A stretch of DNA of 64,000 nt from Sulfuriferula nivalis (GCF_009937995.1 NZ_AP021881.1:2170001-2234000); one strand, 5' to 3'. Positions 45,820 to 57,300 are shown, counted from the stretch's first letter. The notes: a model not told the origin generated them from the letters alone. Numbers and translations are program-made.

Positions 45820-48387
45820 ATGGAAATATCTCGCATACGCGCCCTACGCGGCCCCAATTTGTGGAGTCTTCATACCTCTATTGAAGCAATAGTTGTATGT
45901 ACACCGGCTGAAACCGACCTTACTCGACTACCGGACTTTGAAACTCGTTTACGCGCACGCTTTCCTGCAATAGGTGCATTAGAACCAATAGGCGGCGATC
46001 ACCACATTCCTATGGCGCACGCACTGGAAATAGCAACACTGGAATTACAAGCTCATGCTGGCTGCCCCGTCACTTTTAGCCGCACCACGCCGACCATAGA
46101 TGCCGGCACCTATCAGATTGCTGTCGAATTTACTGAAGAAAGCGTAGGTCGTATGGCACTGGACTATGCCTACGCATTATGTCTGGCTGCAGCTAACGAT
46201 ACCCCTTTTGATGCTGAAGCCGCACTGACTGCTTTGCGTGAACTTGACGAAGACATACGCTTAGGCCCAAGTACTGGTGCCATAGTGCAGGCTGCAGTGA
46301 ACCGTGGCATGCCCTATAGACGCCTGACTGAAGGCAGCATGGTACAAATTGGCTGGGGTAGTCGCCAACGCCGCATCCTTGCCGCCGAAACCGACGCAAC
46401 CAGCGCCGTTGCCGAAGCCATCGCACAAGATAAAGAGCTCACTAAAATGCTGTTGGAAGCTGCCTGCGTACCCGTACCCGCAGGTCGACCAGTGACGGAT
46501 GCCGAAGATGCCTGGCTAGCTACGCAAGAAATCGGCAGTGCAGTCGCGATCAAGCCGCAATTTGGTAACCAGGGCAAAGGTGTTGCAGTTAATCTGGAAA
46601 CCCGTGAACAAGTAATAGAGGCTTATCATGCCGCCAGCAAAATCAGCTCTTCAGTCATCGTAGAACGTTATATCACTGGCCACGATTACCGCTTACTGGT
46701 CATTGGCAACCAGCTTGTTGCTGCTGCGCGCCGTGATCCACCGCATGTATTCGGTGATGGCGTCCACAGCATAGTTGAGCTTGTTGAAACCGTTAATCAA
46801 GACCCGAATCGGGGTGATGGTCACGCCACCTCACTAAGTAAAATCCGTCTGGACGAGATAGCACTGGCTACGCTGAGCAAGCAAAATTACACCATAGATA
46901 GCATACCCACGATAGGTGCATTAGTCGTACTGCGTAACAATGCCAACCTTAGCACAGGCGGCACCGCGACGGATGTCACTGATGACGTCCATCCAGAACT
47001 TGCTGCACGTGCAGTCGATGCTGCACGCATGATAGGGCTGGATATCTGTGGCGTGGATGTGTTGTGCAACAGCGTACATCACCCGCTGGAACAACAAGGA
47101 GGTGGCGTCGTTGAAGTCAATGCAGCGCCTGGCCTGCGTATGCACCTCGCGCCCTCATTTGGCAAACCCCGCGACGTAGGCTCTGCAATTATTAACAGCA
47201 TGTTTGCAGCTGACGACAATGGGCGCATTCCCATCGTTGCTGTTGCCGGCACCAACGGCAAAACCACCACCGTACGTCTGACTGCGCATCTGCTCACACA
47301 CAATGGTTTACGCGTAGGCATGACCAATTCGGATGGTGTCTATATCAGCGGACAGCGCATAGACACAGGCGATTGCAGCGGCCCTAAGAGTGCGCGTAAC
47401 GTATTGGCACATCCGGAAGTCGACGCCGCAGTGCTGGAAACCGCACGTGGCGGTGTATTGCGTGAGGGTTTGGCATTTGACCATTGCGACATCGCTATCG
47501 TCACCAATATCGGCATAGGCGACCATCTGGGCTTAAACTACATCAACACCACTGACGAACTCGCAGTGGTTAAACGCGTCATTGTCGAAAACGTGTCACC
47601 TCAAGGTTATGCAGTACTCAATGCCGCTGATCCTGCTGTCGTCAAAATGGCTAACAGTTGTCCCGGCGGCATCATCTATTTTGCCCAGGAACGCAGTAAC
47701 CCAGTGATTGCCACCCACTGTGCACGCGGGCAACGGGTCATCTTTGTCGAAGACGGCTACATCGTTGCCAAACAGGGCGATTTAATTGAGCGCATTGCAC
47801 TCGCCTATATTCCCCTGACGCGCAATGGCAGCATCGGCTTCCAGATTGACAACGCCATGGGTGCAATCGGCGCGGCATGGGGGTTAGGCATGGACTGGGC
47901 AGTTATCCGCCGGGGTGTCAGCGACTTCGTCAATGACGCGCAAACTGCGCCAGGTCGTTTTAATGTATTCGACTACCGTGGTGCCACGCTCATCGCTGAT
48001 TACGGTCATAACCCCGATGCCATCATCGCGCTGGTTGCAGCCATAGAACGCATCCCCGCCAAACAGCGCCATGTTGTTATCAGTGGTGCCGGTGATCGTC
48101 GCGATCAGGACATCCGCCAGCAAACCGAAATTCTGGGCGCCGCGTTTGATCAGGTCATCCTCTATCAGGATCAATGCCAGCGTGGACGTGCTGATGGCGA
48201 AGTGCTGGCACTGTTACGCGCAGGCTTAGTCGGTGCAACTCGCGCTAAACAAGTTGATGAAATTAATGGTGAGTTTAATGCGATAGATTTGGCACTCTCG
48301 CGCTTATCAGCTGGCGATGTGTGTTTAATATTAATAGATCAGGTAGATGAGGCGCTGGCACATATTGCGCAGCAAATTAAAGAATAA
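45820..48387 (+). CDS. cphA: Cyanophycin synthetase
   Basis: 855 residues. Polymerises aspartate and arginine into cyanophycin, a nitrogen and carbon store. It has the N-terminal domain (MEISRIRALRGPNLWSLHTS), the ATP-grasp half adding aspartate (KPQFGNQGKGVAVNLETREQ, VVEVNAAPGLRMHLAPSFGK) and the Mur-ligase half adding arginine, with intact P-loop AGTNGKTTTVRL, VLETARGGVLREGLAF and the DYGHNPDAI motif. The ATG at 45820 is taken because it starts the family N-terminus. No cyanophycinase gene is in the window. Confidence 0.94.
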   Translation: MEISRIRALRGPNLWSLHTSIEAIVVCTPAETDLTRLPDFETRLRARFPAIGALEPIGGDHHIPMAHALEIATLELQAHAGCPVTFSRTTPTIDAGTYQIAVEFTEESVGRMALDYAYALCLAAANDTPFDAEAALTALRELDEDIRLGPSTGAIVQAAVNRGMPYRRLTEGSMVQIGWGSRQRRILAAETDATSAVAEAIAQDKELTKMLLEAACVPVPAGRPVTDAEDAWLATQEIGSAVAIKPQFGNQGKGVAVNLETREQVIEAYHAASKISSSVIVERYITGHDYRLLVIGNQLVAAARRDPPHVFGDGVHSIVELVETVNQDPNRGDGHATSLSKIRLDEIALATLSKQNYTIDSIPTIGALVVLRNNANLSTGGTATDVTDDVHPELAARAVDAARMIGLDICGVDVLCNSVHHPLEQQGGGVVEVNAAPGLRMHLAPSFGKPRDVGSAIINSMFAADDNGRIPIVAVAGTNGKTTTVRLTAHLLTHNGLRVGMTNSDGVYISGQRIDTGDCSGPKSARNVLAHPEVDAAVLETARGGVLREGLAFDHCDIAIVTNIGIGDHLGLNYINTTDELAVVKRVIVENVSPQGYAVLNAADPAVVKMANSCPGGIIYFAQERSNPVIATHCARGQRVIFVEDGYIVAKQGDLIERIALAYIPLTRNGSIGFQIDNAMGAIGAAWGLGMDWAVIRRGVSDFVNDAQTAPGRFNVFDYRGATLIADYGHNPDAIIALVAAIERIPAKQRHVVISGAGDRRDQDIRQQTEILGAAFDQVILYQDQCQRGRADGEVLALLRAGLVGATRAKQVDEINGEFNAIDLALSRLSAGDVCLILIDQVDEALAHIAQQIKE

Positions 48388-48395
48388 ATAATGAG

Positions 48396-48428
48396 CGCTG
48401 CACAACGCATGCTGTGCAGCGTATTTAC
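48396..48428. terminator. Bidirectional terminator between cphA and grxD
   Basis: CGCTGCACA / TGTGCAGCG (48396-48404 and 48413-48421), a perfect 9-bp stem with an 8-base loop between convergent genes. T-rich on both sides: TATTTACT on the + strand and TTATTTATTC on the - strand. Confidence 0.7.
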
Positions 48429-48432
48429 TAAA

Positions 48433-48747
48433 TCAAGCTGCAATCATCTTTTGCAATTCACCTGATTGTGACATTTCTTTCATGATGTCTGAACCACCGA
48501 CAAATTCACCGTTGATATACAACTGTGGAATAGTTGGCCAGTTTGCATAATCTTTAATACCTTGACGGATATCGTTATCGGCTAATACGTTAACGGTAAA
48601 CACATCAGCTGCACCTGCGGCTTTCAGCAATTGCACTGCATTTGCTGAAAAACCACATTGTGGAAACTGTGGCGTGCCTTTCATATACAGCACGACTTTA
48701 TGACCTGTTACTTGTTCACGAATAATATCTTGTACACTCATTTTCAC
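48433..48747 (-). CDS. grxD: Monothiol glutaredoxin Grx4
   Basis: 104 residues with the CGFS active site (Cys31 in [10 protein letters not shown]) and the GSH-site motifs [19 protein letters not shown]. These proteins carry and transfer 2Fe-2S clusters rather than reduce disulfides. Full length for Grx4. Convergent with cphA. Confidence 0.96.
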   Translation of the reverse strand: MKMSVQDIIREQVTGHKVVLYMKGTPQFPQCGFSANAVQLLKAAGAADVFTVNVLADNDIRQGIKDYANWPTIPQLYINGEFVGGSDIMKEMSQSGELQKMIAA

Positions 48748-48880
48748 ACTCCTAAAAAATACCTGACTAAATCAATCAACTATATTACGCGAGTCTAATC
48801 AAACTCGTCAAGTCTGGCTATCCGTCGGTCACTATATTCGCGTAAAATATTATTCATTATAGCTTACTCCCCGCCCTGCC

Positions 48881-50368
48881 ATGATTAACCCTATACACAT
48901 TGCCCAGTCTGAACACGCCATATATCTGCTGCCACAAATGGCCAATCGCCATGGTTTGATTACTGGCGCGACAGGAACGGGTAAAACCGTCACCCTGCAA
49001 GTGATGGCAGAACAGTTTTCGCGCATCGGCGTACCTGTATTCATGTCAGATATCAAAGGTGATTTATCTGGCATATCAGTAGCAGGTGGGGATAATAAAA
49101 AAGTTGCAGCGCGAGTAGAACAACTGGCACTTACCGATTTCGCCTACAGCGCCTATCCCGTTACTTTTTGGGATGCTTTTGGCAAACAAGGCCACCCCAT
49201 GCGTGCAACAATTTCGGACATGGGGCCATTATTGCTCGGACGCATGCTCAACCTGAATGAAACGCAGGCCGGCGTCTTAAATCTGGTTTTCAAAATCGCC
49301 GACGATCACGCCATGCTGCTGCTTGATCTCAAAGACCTGCGTGCCATGTTGCAGTATGTCGGCGACAACAGCAAAGACTTCACCACCGAATATGGCAATG
49401 TCTCTATTGCCAGCATAGGTGCAATACAGCGCGGATTACTGTCACTGGAAACTCAGGGCGGCGAGCATATTTTTGGTGAACCTATGCTCAATATCGACGA
49501 TTTGCTGCAAACTGATGCAAAGGGTCGCGGCATGATCAATATCCTCGCTGCCGATGACTTGATGCAATCACCTAAAACCTATGGCACGCTGCTGCTTTGG
49601 TTACTCTCTGAACTCTATGAAAATCTGCCTGAAGCGGGTGATTTGGACAAGCCGAAATTAGTGTTTTTCTTTGACGAAGCCCACCTGCTGTTCAACGATG
49701 CACCAACTGCACTAGTTGATAAAATCGAACAAGTTGTACGACTGATACGATCCAAAGGTGTGGGTGTTTATTTTGTCACCCAAAATCCCGCAGACGTGCC
49801 CGATAAAATCCTGTCACAGCTAGGCAACCGCATCCAGCATGCATTACGCGCATTCAGTCCACGCGATCAAAAAGCCGTCAACGCTGCCGCGCAGACCATG
49901 CGCGACAACCCTGCACTCGACGAAGCTGCCGTGATTACCGAGCTCGGCGTAGGCGAAGCTTTAGTTTCCTGCCTGGACGAAAAAGGTCGGCCCAGCATAG
50001 TCGAACGTGCGCTGATATTGCCGCCGACTGCGCAAATTGGCCCCATTACTCCAGAGCAACGCGCATCAATTATACAAAGCTCACTGCTCGCGGGACACTA
50101 CGAACAAGTCATAGACCGTGAATCAGCCTATGAAAAAATCAAACAAGCCAAAGCAACAACAGCCGAAGCCTCAACCACACCAGCGCCTGCAGAAAATGGC
50201 GGCTGGCTGGATGGCATTTTAAACAGCAACAATGGCGCTACTTCCGCCCGCCGCCGCGAAAACATGCTCGAATCTTTCGGAAAAAGCGCAGCGCGTGCCA
50301 TCGGATCGGAAGTGGGTCGTACACTGATACGCGGGATTCTAGGTTCATTCCTGAACGGAAAGAAATAA
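48881..50368 (+). CDS. HerA-like DUF853 ATPase (YjgR type)
   Basis: 495 residues. A cytoplasmic ATPase of the HerA/FtsK superfamily. Walker A GATGTGKT at 29-36, followed by DIKGDLSGIS. Walker B is KLVFFFDEAHLLF (about 259-271), and the arginine-finger region RIQHALRAFSPRDQKAV follows. The role of DUF853 proteins is unknown. A link to DNA or membrane processes is inferred only from the fold. Its TAA overlaps the next gene's ATG by one base. Confidence 0.9.
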   Translation: MINPIHIAQSEHAIYLLPQMANRHGLITGATGTGKTVTLQVMAEQFSRIGVPVFMSDIKGDLSGISVAGGDNKKVAARVEQLALTDFAYSAYPVTFWDAFGKQGHPMRATISDMGPLLLGRMLNLNETQAGVLNLVFKIADDHAMLLLDLKDLRAMLQYVGDNSKDFTTEYGNVSIASIGAIQRGLLSLETQGGEHIFGEPMLNIDDLLQTDAKGRGMINILAADDLMQSPKTYGTLLLWLLSELYENLPEAGDLDKPKLVFFFDEAHLLFNDAPTALVDKIEQVVRLIRSKGVGVYFVTQNPADVPDKILSQLGNRIQHALRAFSPRDQKAVNAAAQTMRDNPALDEAAVITELGVGEALVSCLDEKGRPSIVERALILPPTAQIGPITPEQRASIIQSSLLAGHYEQVIDRESAYEKIKQAKATTAEASTTPAPAENGGWLDGILNSNNGATSARRRENMLESFGKSAARAIGSEVGRTLIRGILGSFLNGKK

Positions 50369-50649
50369 TGCCGCACGTACTCATCATTCACGAAGTCGCG
50401 GAATATGCTGCATGGAAAATTATCTTTGACCAAGCCGCAGGCATCCGCAAAATCGCAGGTGAACTAAGTTATCAACTGCTACGCTACGACAGCGATGCCA
50501 ATAACATAGTGCATTTCTCCGCGTGGATTTCATTAGACGCTGCGCGCCAATTTTTTGAATCTCCCGAACTAGTCACCATTCGAGAAAAAGCGGGTGTCAA
50601 ATCGCCAGAATTTATTTATCTGCATGAAATAGAACACAAAGCATTGTGA
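50368..50649 (+). CDS. Small alpha/beta-barrel-like protein, function unknown
   Basis: 93 residues, cytoplasmic. A beta-alpha-beta pattern (HVLIIHEVAEYAAWKIIFDQ, then HFSAWISLDAARQFF) resembles antibiotic-biosynthesis-monooxygenase or other dimeric ferredoxin-fold proteins. No catalytic motif can be seen. Overlaps the gene before it and the one after (GTG at 50646) and so belongs to a three-gene unit. Confidence 0.75.
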   Translation: MPHVLIIHEVAEYAAWKIIFDQAAGIRKIAGELSYQLLRYDSDANNIVHFSAWISLDAARQFFESPELVTIREKAGVKSPEFIYLHEIEHKAL

Positions 50650-51125
50650 ACTCACCCACCTATATTCATCATGCATCAGTAGAAGATGCCCCACAAATCG
50701 CCATTATGGTTGGCGAGTTGCTGCACGAAATCATGGGCGTCATTGGTGTAGCTGCGTTTAATTTTGATGAAGCTCAGACCAAAGCACAGCTGATTTATCT
50801 CATCAAAAACGATAAATATTTCCCATTCATCGCCAGAGATGAAGCTGAAAATTATCTAGGTTTCATTACCCTGTGTGAAAGTTATGCGCTCTATGCGGAA
50901 GGTGTTTTTGGCACCATTCCTGAACTTTATGTGCGCCCCGCTTTCCGCTCACAAAAAATAGGATTTAACCTGTTACAGCACGCCAAGAAATTTGGTAAAA
51001 CCCGAGACTGGAAAAGACTGGAAGTCACAACACCACCCCTGCCACAATTTGACAAAACCATCGCATTTTATGAACGTGAAGGTTTTACTGTTGCCGGGGG
51101 TAGAAAACTGAAAATATTACTATAA
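50646..51125 (+). CDS. GNAT-family N-acetyltransferase
   Basis: 159 residues starting with GTG. The acetyl-CoA binding region is FRSQKIGFNLLQHAKKFG (motif A), preceded by IPELYVRPAFRSQ, with the closing YEREGFTVAGG typical of GNAT enzymes. Substrate unknown. It is read with the small protein before it. Confidence 0.85.
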   Translation: MNSPTYIHHASVEDAPQIAIMVGELLHEIMGVIGVAAFNFDEAQTKAQLIYLIKNDKYFPFIARDEAENYLGFITLCESYALYAEGVFGTIPELYVRPAFRSQKIGFNLLQHAKKFGKTRDWKRLEVTTPPLPQFDKTIAFYEREGFTVAGGRKLKILL

Positions 51126-51160
51126 CGCTCGACATCCTGTTATACAACGCTTCATATAGT

Positions 51161-54076
51161 TCACTGTTGTTTCATAAACAGCTCAAATTCAGCGACTGGC
51201 AATGGCCGACTGAACAAATATCCCTGATAGGAAAAACATCCTGCATTTGCCAGGAAGTTTTGTTGTGCATTAGTCTCCACCCCTTCCGCAATCACCGACA
51301 ACTCCAAGCCATGTGCAAGAGAAACGATAGTCCGGGCGATCGCGGCATCATTAGTATCGGTAAATACATCACGCACAAAGGATTTATCAATTTTTAACTG
51401 ATCCAGTGGCAGACGTTTCAAATATGACAATGAAGAATAACCCGTCCCAAAATCATCCAATGAAAAACCCACACCGTGATTTTTAAGCACATCCATTTTG
51501 GTAATAATATCTTCCACATTATCCAGAATGATGCTTTCAGTAATTTCCAGTTTTAGTTTGTTTGGATCTATGCCCGCCTGATCTATTACTGCAAGTACCT
51601 GCTCTACAAAATCTTCGTGCTGAAACTGGCGCACACTGATATTCACAGCCAAAGTTAAATGAGCCAGTTCCGGTTGCTTTGCCCAAAGTGCAAGCTGTGC
51701 ACAAGCGGTTTCCAGTATCCATTTTCCCAAAGGCAGTATGAGCCCAGTTTCTTCGGCAACGTGTATAAATTCGTCTGGCGGTACCATACCTCGCTGAGGA
51801 TGCAGCCAACGCACCAAAGCTTCGGCTCCAGTCATACGGCCATCACGGTCAACTTGTGGCTGGTAATAAAGAATAAACTCATGATTAGGTATGCTGTAAC
51901 GTAAATCATTTTCCAATGCGGCGCGAACTGTCACTGCCGATTGCATCCCCAAATCAAAAAACCGCATGACATTGCGACCCGCTTCTTTGGCCTTATACAT
52001 GGCCATGTCTGCATGTTTTAACAATTCCTCTATAGGATGTTGATGCCCATCAAACAATGTCGCGCCTATGCTGCTGGTACTATGGTGAACATGTTCATCA
52101 AGCTGATAGGATTGATTAAGTGTGGCAAGTATTTTTTCTCCCACATTTTTAGTTACTGTAGCCGCTTCATCCATGTTTTCGCTAAGATCAACCAGCATCA
52201 CTACGAATTCATCACCACCAAAACGTGCCACGGTGTCTCCTTGACGCACGCAGCCTGCCAGTCGTTGCGCGACTTGTTGTAGCAACAAATCGCCCTGATC
52301 ATGACCTAATGTGTCATTGAGGGTTTTAAAATTATCAAGATCTATGAACAACAATGCGCCCTTACGACCGCTACGTGCGCTGGTGGCAATTGCCTGACTT
52401 AACCTGTCGGTCAGCAAACGTCGATTAGGCAAATTGGTGAGGGTGTCATAAAAAGCCAGATGCTTGATTTCATCTTCAGCCTTGAGACGATCAGTCACAT
52501 CGCGCGAAGAATAGAACATGACGGGTTTCCCATCCAACTCCAGCGGGAAACCACTGATTTCCACATCAAAACTGTGCCCATCTTTACGCTTATGTTTAGT
52601 TGTAAATTCAGATCTGGCCTGTTTATCGTACTGCTGTTTGATCGTTGGTTCAATTTCAGCAACAGGAAATTGCACATCCCAGCGTGTAACATTCATACCT
52701 GCCATTTCTTCACGTCTATAGCCCAACATCGTACAGAAAGAATCACTGACTTCAAGAATATTGCCTTTCATATCCAAGATATGAATACCGTCACTGGCAT
52801 TGCGCAGCAACGCCTGATTTTTCTCATTCTCTCTACGTAAAGCCAATGCCGACCGCTTACTGATAGTAATATCTTCCACGATAGACCAGATCTGTTGCTT
52901 GCCATCACTAGCAGTAATGACCATACCATTGAGCCGCAATGGAATCAGATGACCATCTTTGTGGATATATTCCTTTTCATAAGGACCATAACACCCTATT
53001 CTTTGCAATGACGCCAGCTGCCTAGCCTCGTCAGCTTCATATTTTCGCGGTGTAAGTTCCCAATAATCCAGTGTGTGTAATTCCTCCGTGGAATACCCAC
53101 AGATATCCTGAAATGCCTGATTAAATTCAATAAATTTACCATCCATATCAGTCAGCACTATCCCCAGTGGGGATAATTCATAAAGCCCTCTCAGCTTCGC
53201 TTCACTCTCATGCAAAGTTTGCACTACCTGCCAGCGTTCAGCCTGCATTGCCGTAATCAGCAAGCCTGTCAGCACTATAGTTGCCATATAGCTCCAGATC
53301 AGAAACAAACTGACATGCGTATCTTCCATGTAAAAAGCACCATGCCCGGTAGCCGTTGCCCAGGCCGCAACCACCGAAAAAGCCAAACCGGATAGTGTTG
53401 CTCCGGTATTGCCAAAACGCAATGCCGCCCATGCCAGCATCGGTAAGGTCAAATATGCCAGCGGCAAAGTCTGGCTCCCCCCATGATAGTCATGAACAAA
53501 GGCAAACCAGGCTGTCGGAGTAGCAACCAGTATCCAGAGTACAAATTCTTTATGATATTTGATGATAGGGTGTACGAAACGCTTTTTCCCCAGACTAAGT
53601 ACTATCGGTGCGGCCAACAATACACCTATTGCGTCCCCCATCCACCATGTAAACCAGGCAGATGCAATAAAGTCCACAGGCAGAAGTCCAGCAAAATACA
53701 GACTCATTACACCACCAGATGCGGATACCATCATGCCTATCATCGCGCCACTGATAAATAGCGCGACATCCTTCTGCCGAGCAAATGAAGTTTGGAAACC
53801 TACACGTTTTAACCATGTCGCAGTCAGCAACGGACCCAAGGTATTGCCGATTGCGATACTGGCTGCCAGCGGCCAAGCCGAACCTATAGCAAGATTTACG
53901 AGAAACGCACCCAAATAAACACCGGGCCAGACACCACGCCCCCAGAGCAATAAAGCCGCAACTGCGATTCCCGTAGGTAGCCATACCAGCGTGATATGCG
54001 TGCCAATAGAGGGTATTTGCAAGCCTAACCAACCAGCAGCAAAGTAAGCAGAAGCGAGTAGTAATTGTTTAATCAT
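51161..54076 (-). CDS. MASE1-PAS-PAS-GGDEF-EAL c-di-GMP enzyme
   Basis: 971 residues. N-terminal MASE1 sensory membrane domain with about eight helices (to about 280), two PAS domains (about 300-420 and 425-545), GGDEF (RFGGDEFVVML, about 617-627) and EAL (MTGAEALVRWLHP, about 748-760). The GGDEF site is canonical, and the EAL signature plus the catalytic DDFGTGYSSLSYL are present, so both cyclase and phosphodiesterase activity are possible. Signal unknown. Its product would fit local targets such as the pga pair and MSH pilus functions. Confidence 0.93.
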   Translation of the reverse strand: MIKQLLLASAYFAAGWLGLQIPSIGTHITLVWLPTGIAVAALLLWGRGVWPGVYLGAFLVNLAIGSAWPLAASIAIGNTLGPLLTATWLKRVGFQTSFARQKDVALFISGAMIGMMVSASGGVMSLYFAGLLPVDFIASAWFTWWMGDAIGVLLAAPIVLSLGKKRFVHPIIKYHKEFVLWILVATPTAWFAFVHDYHGGSQTLPLAYLTLPMLAWAALRFGNTGATLSGLAFSVVAAWATATGHGAFYMEDTHVSLFLIWSYMATIVLTGLLITAMQAERWQVVQTLHESEAKLRGLYELSPLGIVLTDMDGKFIEFNQAFQDICGYSTEELHTLDYWELTPRKYEADEARQLASLQRIGCYGPYEKEYIHKDGHLIPLRLNGMVITASDGKQQIWSIVEDITISKRSALALRRENEKNQALLRNASDGIHILDMKGNILEVSDSFCTMLGYRREEMAGMNVTRWDVQFPVAEIEPTIKQQYDKQARSEFTTKHKRKDGHSFDVEISGFPLELDGKPVMFYSSRDVTDRLKAEDEIKHLAFYDTLTNLPNRRLLTDRLSQAIATSARSGRKGALLFIDLDNFKTLNDTLGHDQGDLLLQQVAQRLAGCVRQGDTVARFGGDEFVVMLVDLSENMDEAATVTKNVGEKILATLNQSYQLDEHVHHSTSSIGATLFDGHQHPIEELLKHADMAMYKAKEAGRNVMRFFDLGMQSAVTVRAALENDLRYSIPNHEFILYYQPQVDRDGRMTGAEALVRWLHPQRGMVPPDEFIHVAEETGLILPLGKWILETACAQLALWAKQPELAHLTLAVNISVRQFQHEDFVEQVLAVIDQAGIDPNKLKLEITESIILDNVEDIITKMDVLKNHGVGFSLDDFGTGYSSLSYLKRLPLDQLKIDKSFVRDVFTDTNDAAIARTIVSLAHGLELSVIAEGVETNAQQNFLANAGCFSYQGYLFSRPLPVAEFELFMKQQ

Positions 54077-54251
54077 GATGTGTGGCTCAGTACAATATAT
54101 TCAGCTGGAAATTTGGCTTCACGCCCTATTTATTAAAATTGCACATCGCACTATCTAGATTAGCAACTCTATTAACGCTTTACTAGTAAAATAATTTACC
54201 AGTTGGATGTTAACCACCAAATTAGAAAATTAGCCAAATAAGGAAAAACAA

Positions 54252-54263
54252 GGGGTCAGTTCT
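54252..54263 (+). repeat. GGGGTCAGTTCT motif, copy 2
   Basis: Inverse match of 33374-33385. Lies between the MASE1 gene's promoter region and the RND terminator. Resembles the GGGGTCAG end motif of REP-like elements. Not significant by length alone. Confidence 0.3.
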
Positions 54264-54284
54264 AACAATAATACAACCCTAGTC

Positions 54285-54313
54285 AAAAAAATCCCCTCAT
54301 CATGAGGGGATTT
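54285..54313 (-). terminator. Intrinsic terminator of the RND efflux operon
   Basis: AAATCCCCTCA / TGAGGGGATTT (54289-54299 and 54303-54313) is a perfect 11-bp stem with a 3-base loop. On the - strand it is followed by a T-tract (A-run at 54285-54291). Confidence 0.9.
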
Positions 54314-54328
54314 CGGAAGCAGAAACAA

Positions 54329-57300
54329 CTAAGCTGGCTGATCAACCTTATCGTGCGTATGATCTGCCGCCATCAGCATGTACATGCCAGGTACAACAAA
54401 TAATGTAAACAGGGTGCCAATTGCCAAACCGCTGGCAATTACCAGACCCATATTGAAACGACTGACTGCACCTGCACCGCTGGCTGTTATCAATGGCACC
54501 ACACCCAGCACCATCGCGGCAGTCGTCATAAGGATAGGACGCAAACGCAGACCAGCAGCTTTCTCTATCGCAGCACGTTTTGTCAATCCTGTACGTTGCA
54601 GATTATTGGCGAACTCCACAATCAGTATGCCGTGCTTGGACACCAAGCCTATCAATGTCACCAGACCAACTTCGGTATAGATATTCAGCGTCGCATGACC
54701 GATACCCAAGTTAATGAAGATTAACGCACCTGCTATCGACATAGGCACAGATACCAGAATAATCACTGGGTCACGGAAACTTTCAAACTGTGCTGCCAAT
54801 GCCAAGAAAATAATGATGATAGCAAAGAAAAAAGTCAGCACCAGTCCACCTGATTCCTGCATGAACTGACGTGAAGCACCTGCATAGTCAAAGCTATAAC
54901 CTGCTGGTAAGGTTTCTTTCGCCAGCTTTTGCAGTGATTCCAGTGCTTGTCCCTGTGAAACTGTTGGGAATGCCACACCCTGAATAGTTGCCATATTCTG
55001 CTGCTGGAAATGGTTAATGGTTTCTGGTTGTGTCTTAGTTTCCAGATGTGCGACTGTTGATAATGCTACCATTTGCCCACTGGCGCTACGCAAATAATAC
55101 TGCTCCAGCTGTTCTGGATTTAACCGGAACTTCTGCTGCACTTGCGGTATCACCTTGTAAGCACGCCCACTATATTCAAAATAATTGACGTAACCACCAC
55201 CCAGCATTGCCGACAATGCTGAACCTATATCCTGCATATTCAGACCCAATTGTGCGGCCATATTACGGTCTATCACCACGGTGGTTTGGGGTAAATCGAT
55301 ACGCAAATCAGATTGCAAAAAGATGAAATTCCCTGTTTTTTGCGCCGCTTGCAAGAACTGCTGTGACACTTCAAACAATTTTGAGAACGGTTCTGTCGTG
55401 GTAATCACAAACTGTACGGGCAAACCACGAGGGCCTGGCAATGGTGGCGGTTGAAAGATCGCATTCTGCGATCCTGCAATTTTTCCAAGTTCCTTCTGCA
55501 CCACAGGCTGTAACATACCGGCAGTTTTTACCCGTTCATCCCAAGGTTTCAGTACCATACCGCTGATAGCCTGAGTCGGCATATTCAACTGAAATATATG
55601 CCCAGTTTCAGGATGCGAGCGGAATACATCATGTACCTGTTGACCATAGGACTCACGCTGTTTCAAAGTCGCATCAGGTGCATTAAAAGATGCCGCAATT
55701 AACACGCCTTGATCTTCTTGCGGTGCCAGTTCCGTCATCGACGTGGTATACAGAAAATATATTCCACCCAGCATGATGAGCGCGAAGACCACAATCACGG
55801 GCACATGATTAAGCACGCCATCCAGTTTGCGCTCATATGCCACATGCAAACGCATAAACTGCTTGTCCAGCCATAGCACCAAGTGATCTTGCCAATTACC
55901 ACCTTCTTGTTTTGGTGCGCGTAACATGCGAGACGACATCATAGGAGACAAGGTCAGCGCAATAATTGCCGACATGGTCACTGCGCCAACCAATGTAAAC
56001 GCAAACTCGGTAAACAATGCACCGGTTAAACCACTCATAAACCCTATCGGCACATATACCGCAATCAGCACGATAGTCATGGCGATAATCGGGCTTGCCA
56101 GTTCGCGCGCGGCCAAAGTCGCTGCGTCAAAAGGAGATAAGCCCTCTTCCAGATGGCGACTGACGTTTTCCACCACGATAATCGCGTCATCCACCACCAA
56201 ACCGATCGCCAATACCAGCGCCAGCAAAGTCAGCAAATTAATTGAATAACCTAGCGCCAACATTACCGTAAACGTTCCTACCAGTGACAATGGGATCGCA
56301 ATGACTGGAATAATGACCGAACGCAATGAACCCAAAAATACAAACACAACAACAGTCACAATTAAAATCGCTTCTATCAGTGTTTTCACTACTTCGTGTA
56401 TGGACGAGTTCACAAACTTGGTCGAGTCATACACAATATTTGCCTGCAAACCTTTAGGTAATTGCGCCTGCACATCCGGCATGACTTTACGTACCCGCGC
56501 CACAACATCTAGCAGATTCGCACCCGGTGCAACTTGGATACCGATATAAACAGCTTTTTTACCGTCAAATGCTACGCTAGAATCATAATCATCAGCGCCC
56601 AAAGTCACATTCGCCACATCCTGCAAACGCACTACTGCACCCGCATTCTGTTTAATGATCATTTCCTTGAATGCAGGTAATGAATTAACTGCTGTCGATG
56701 CATTGAGATTAATCTGCACCATTTGCCCTTTGGATTGCCCGCTGGACGACAGGTAGTTATTTGCGGCCAATGCACTATATACATCAGCTGCGGTCAGCCC
56801 TACTGAGGCCAGCTTCTGTGGGTCTAACCAGGCACGCAAGGCAAAGTTTTTAGCACCTAACAACTCAGCATTTTGCACGCCTTCTACCGCTTGTAATTTC
56901 GGCTGTACTGATCGCACCAGATAATCCGTCACCTGATTTGGTTGCAGCACATCACTATAAAAGCCGATATACATAGCATCGATAGTCTGGCCTATGCTCA
57001 CCGACATCGTCGGCTTTTGCGCCTGTGGTGGCAGTTGATTGAGCACTGCATTCACCTTGGTATTAATCTCGGTCAACGCTTTATCAGGTTCATAATTCAG
57101 ACGCAGGTTGGCAGTAATCGTACTTACCCCGGCCACGCTGCTGGAGGTCATGTAGTCGATACCATTTGCCTGCGCCACTGCATTTTCCAGTGGTGTGGTA
57201 ATAAAGCTCGCTACCAGACTTGCATCTGCACCAGGATACGCGGTGCTCACCGTGACCACGGCATTTTGCGTGAACGGGAATTGCAATATAGGCAAAGTAC

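Noticed and set aside
48760-48830. CGAGT / ACTCG dyad upstream of the HerA-like gene
   Set aside because: Only 5-bp arms with an 8-base loop, no T-run and no clear promoter relation; chance is likely.
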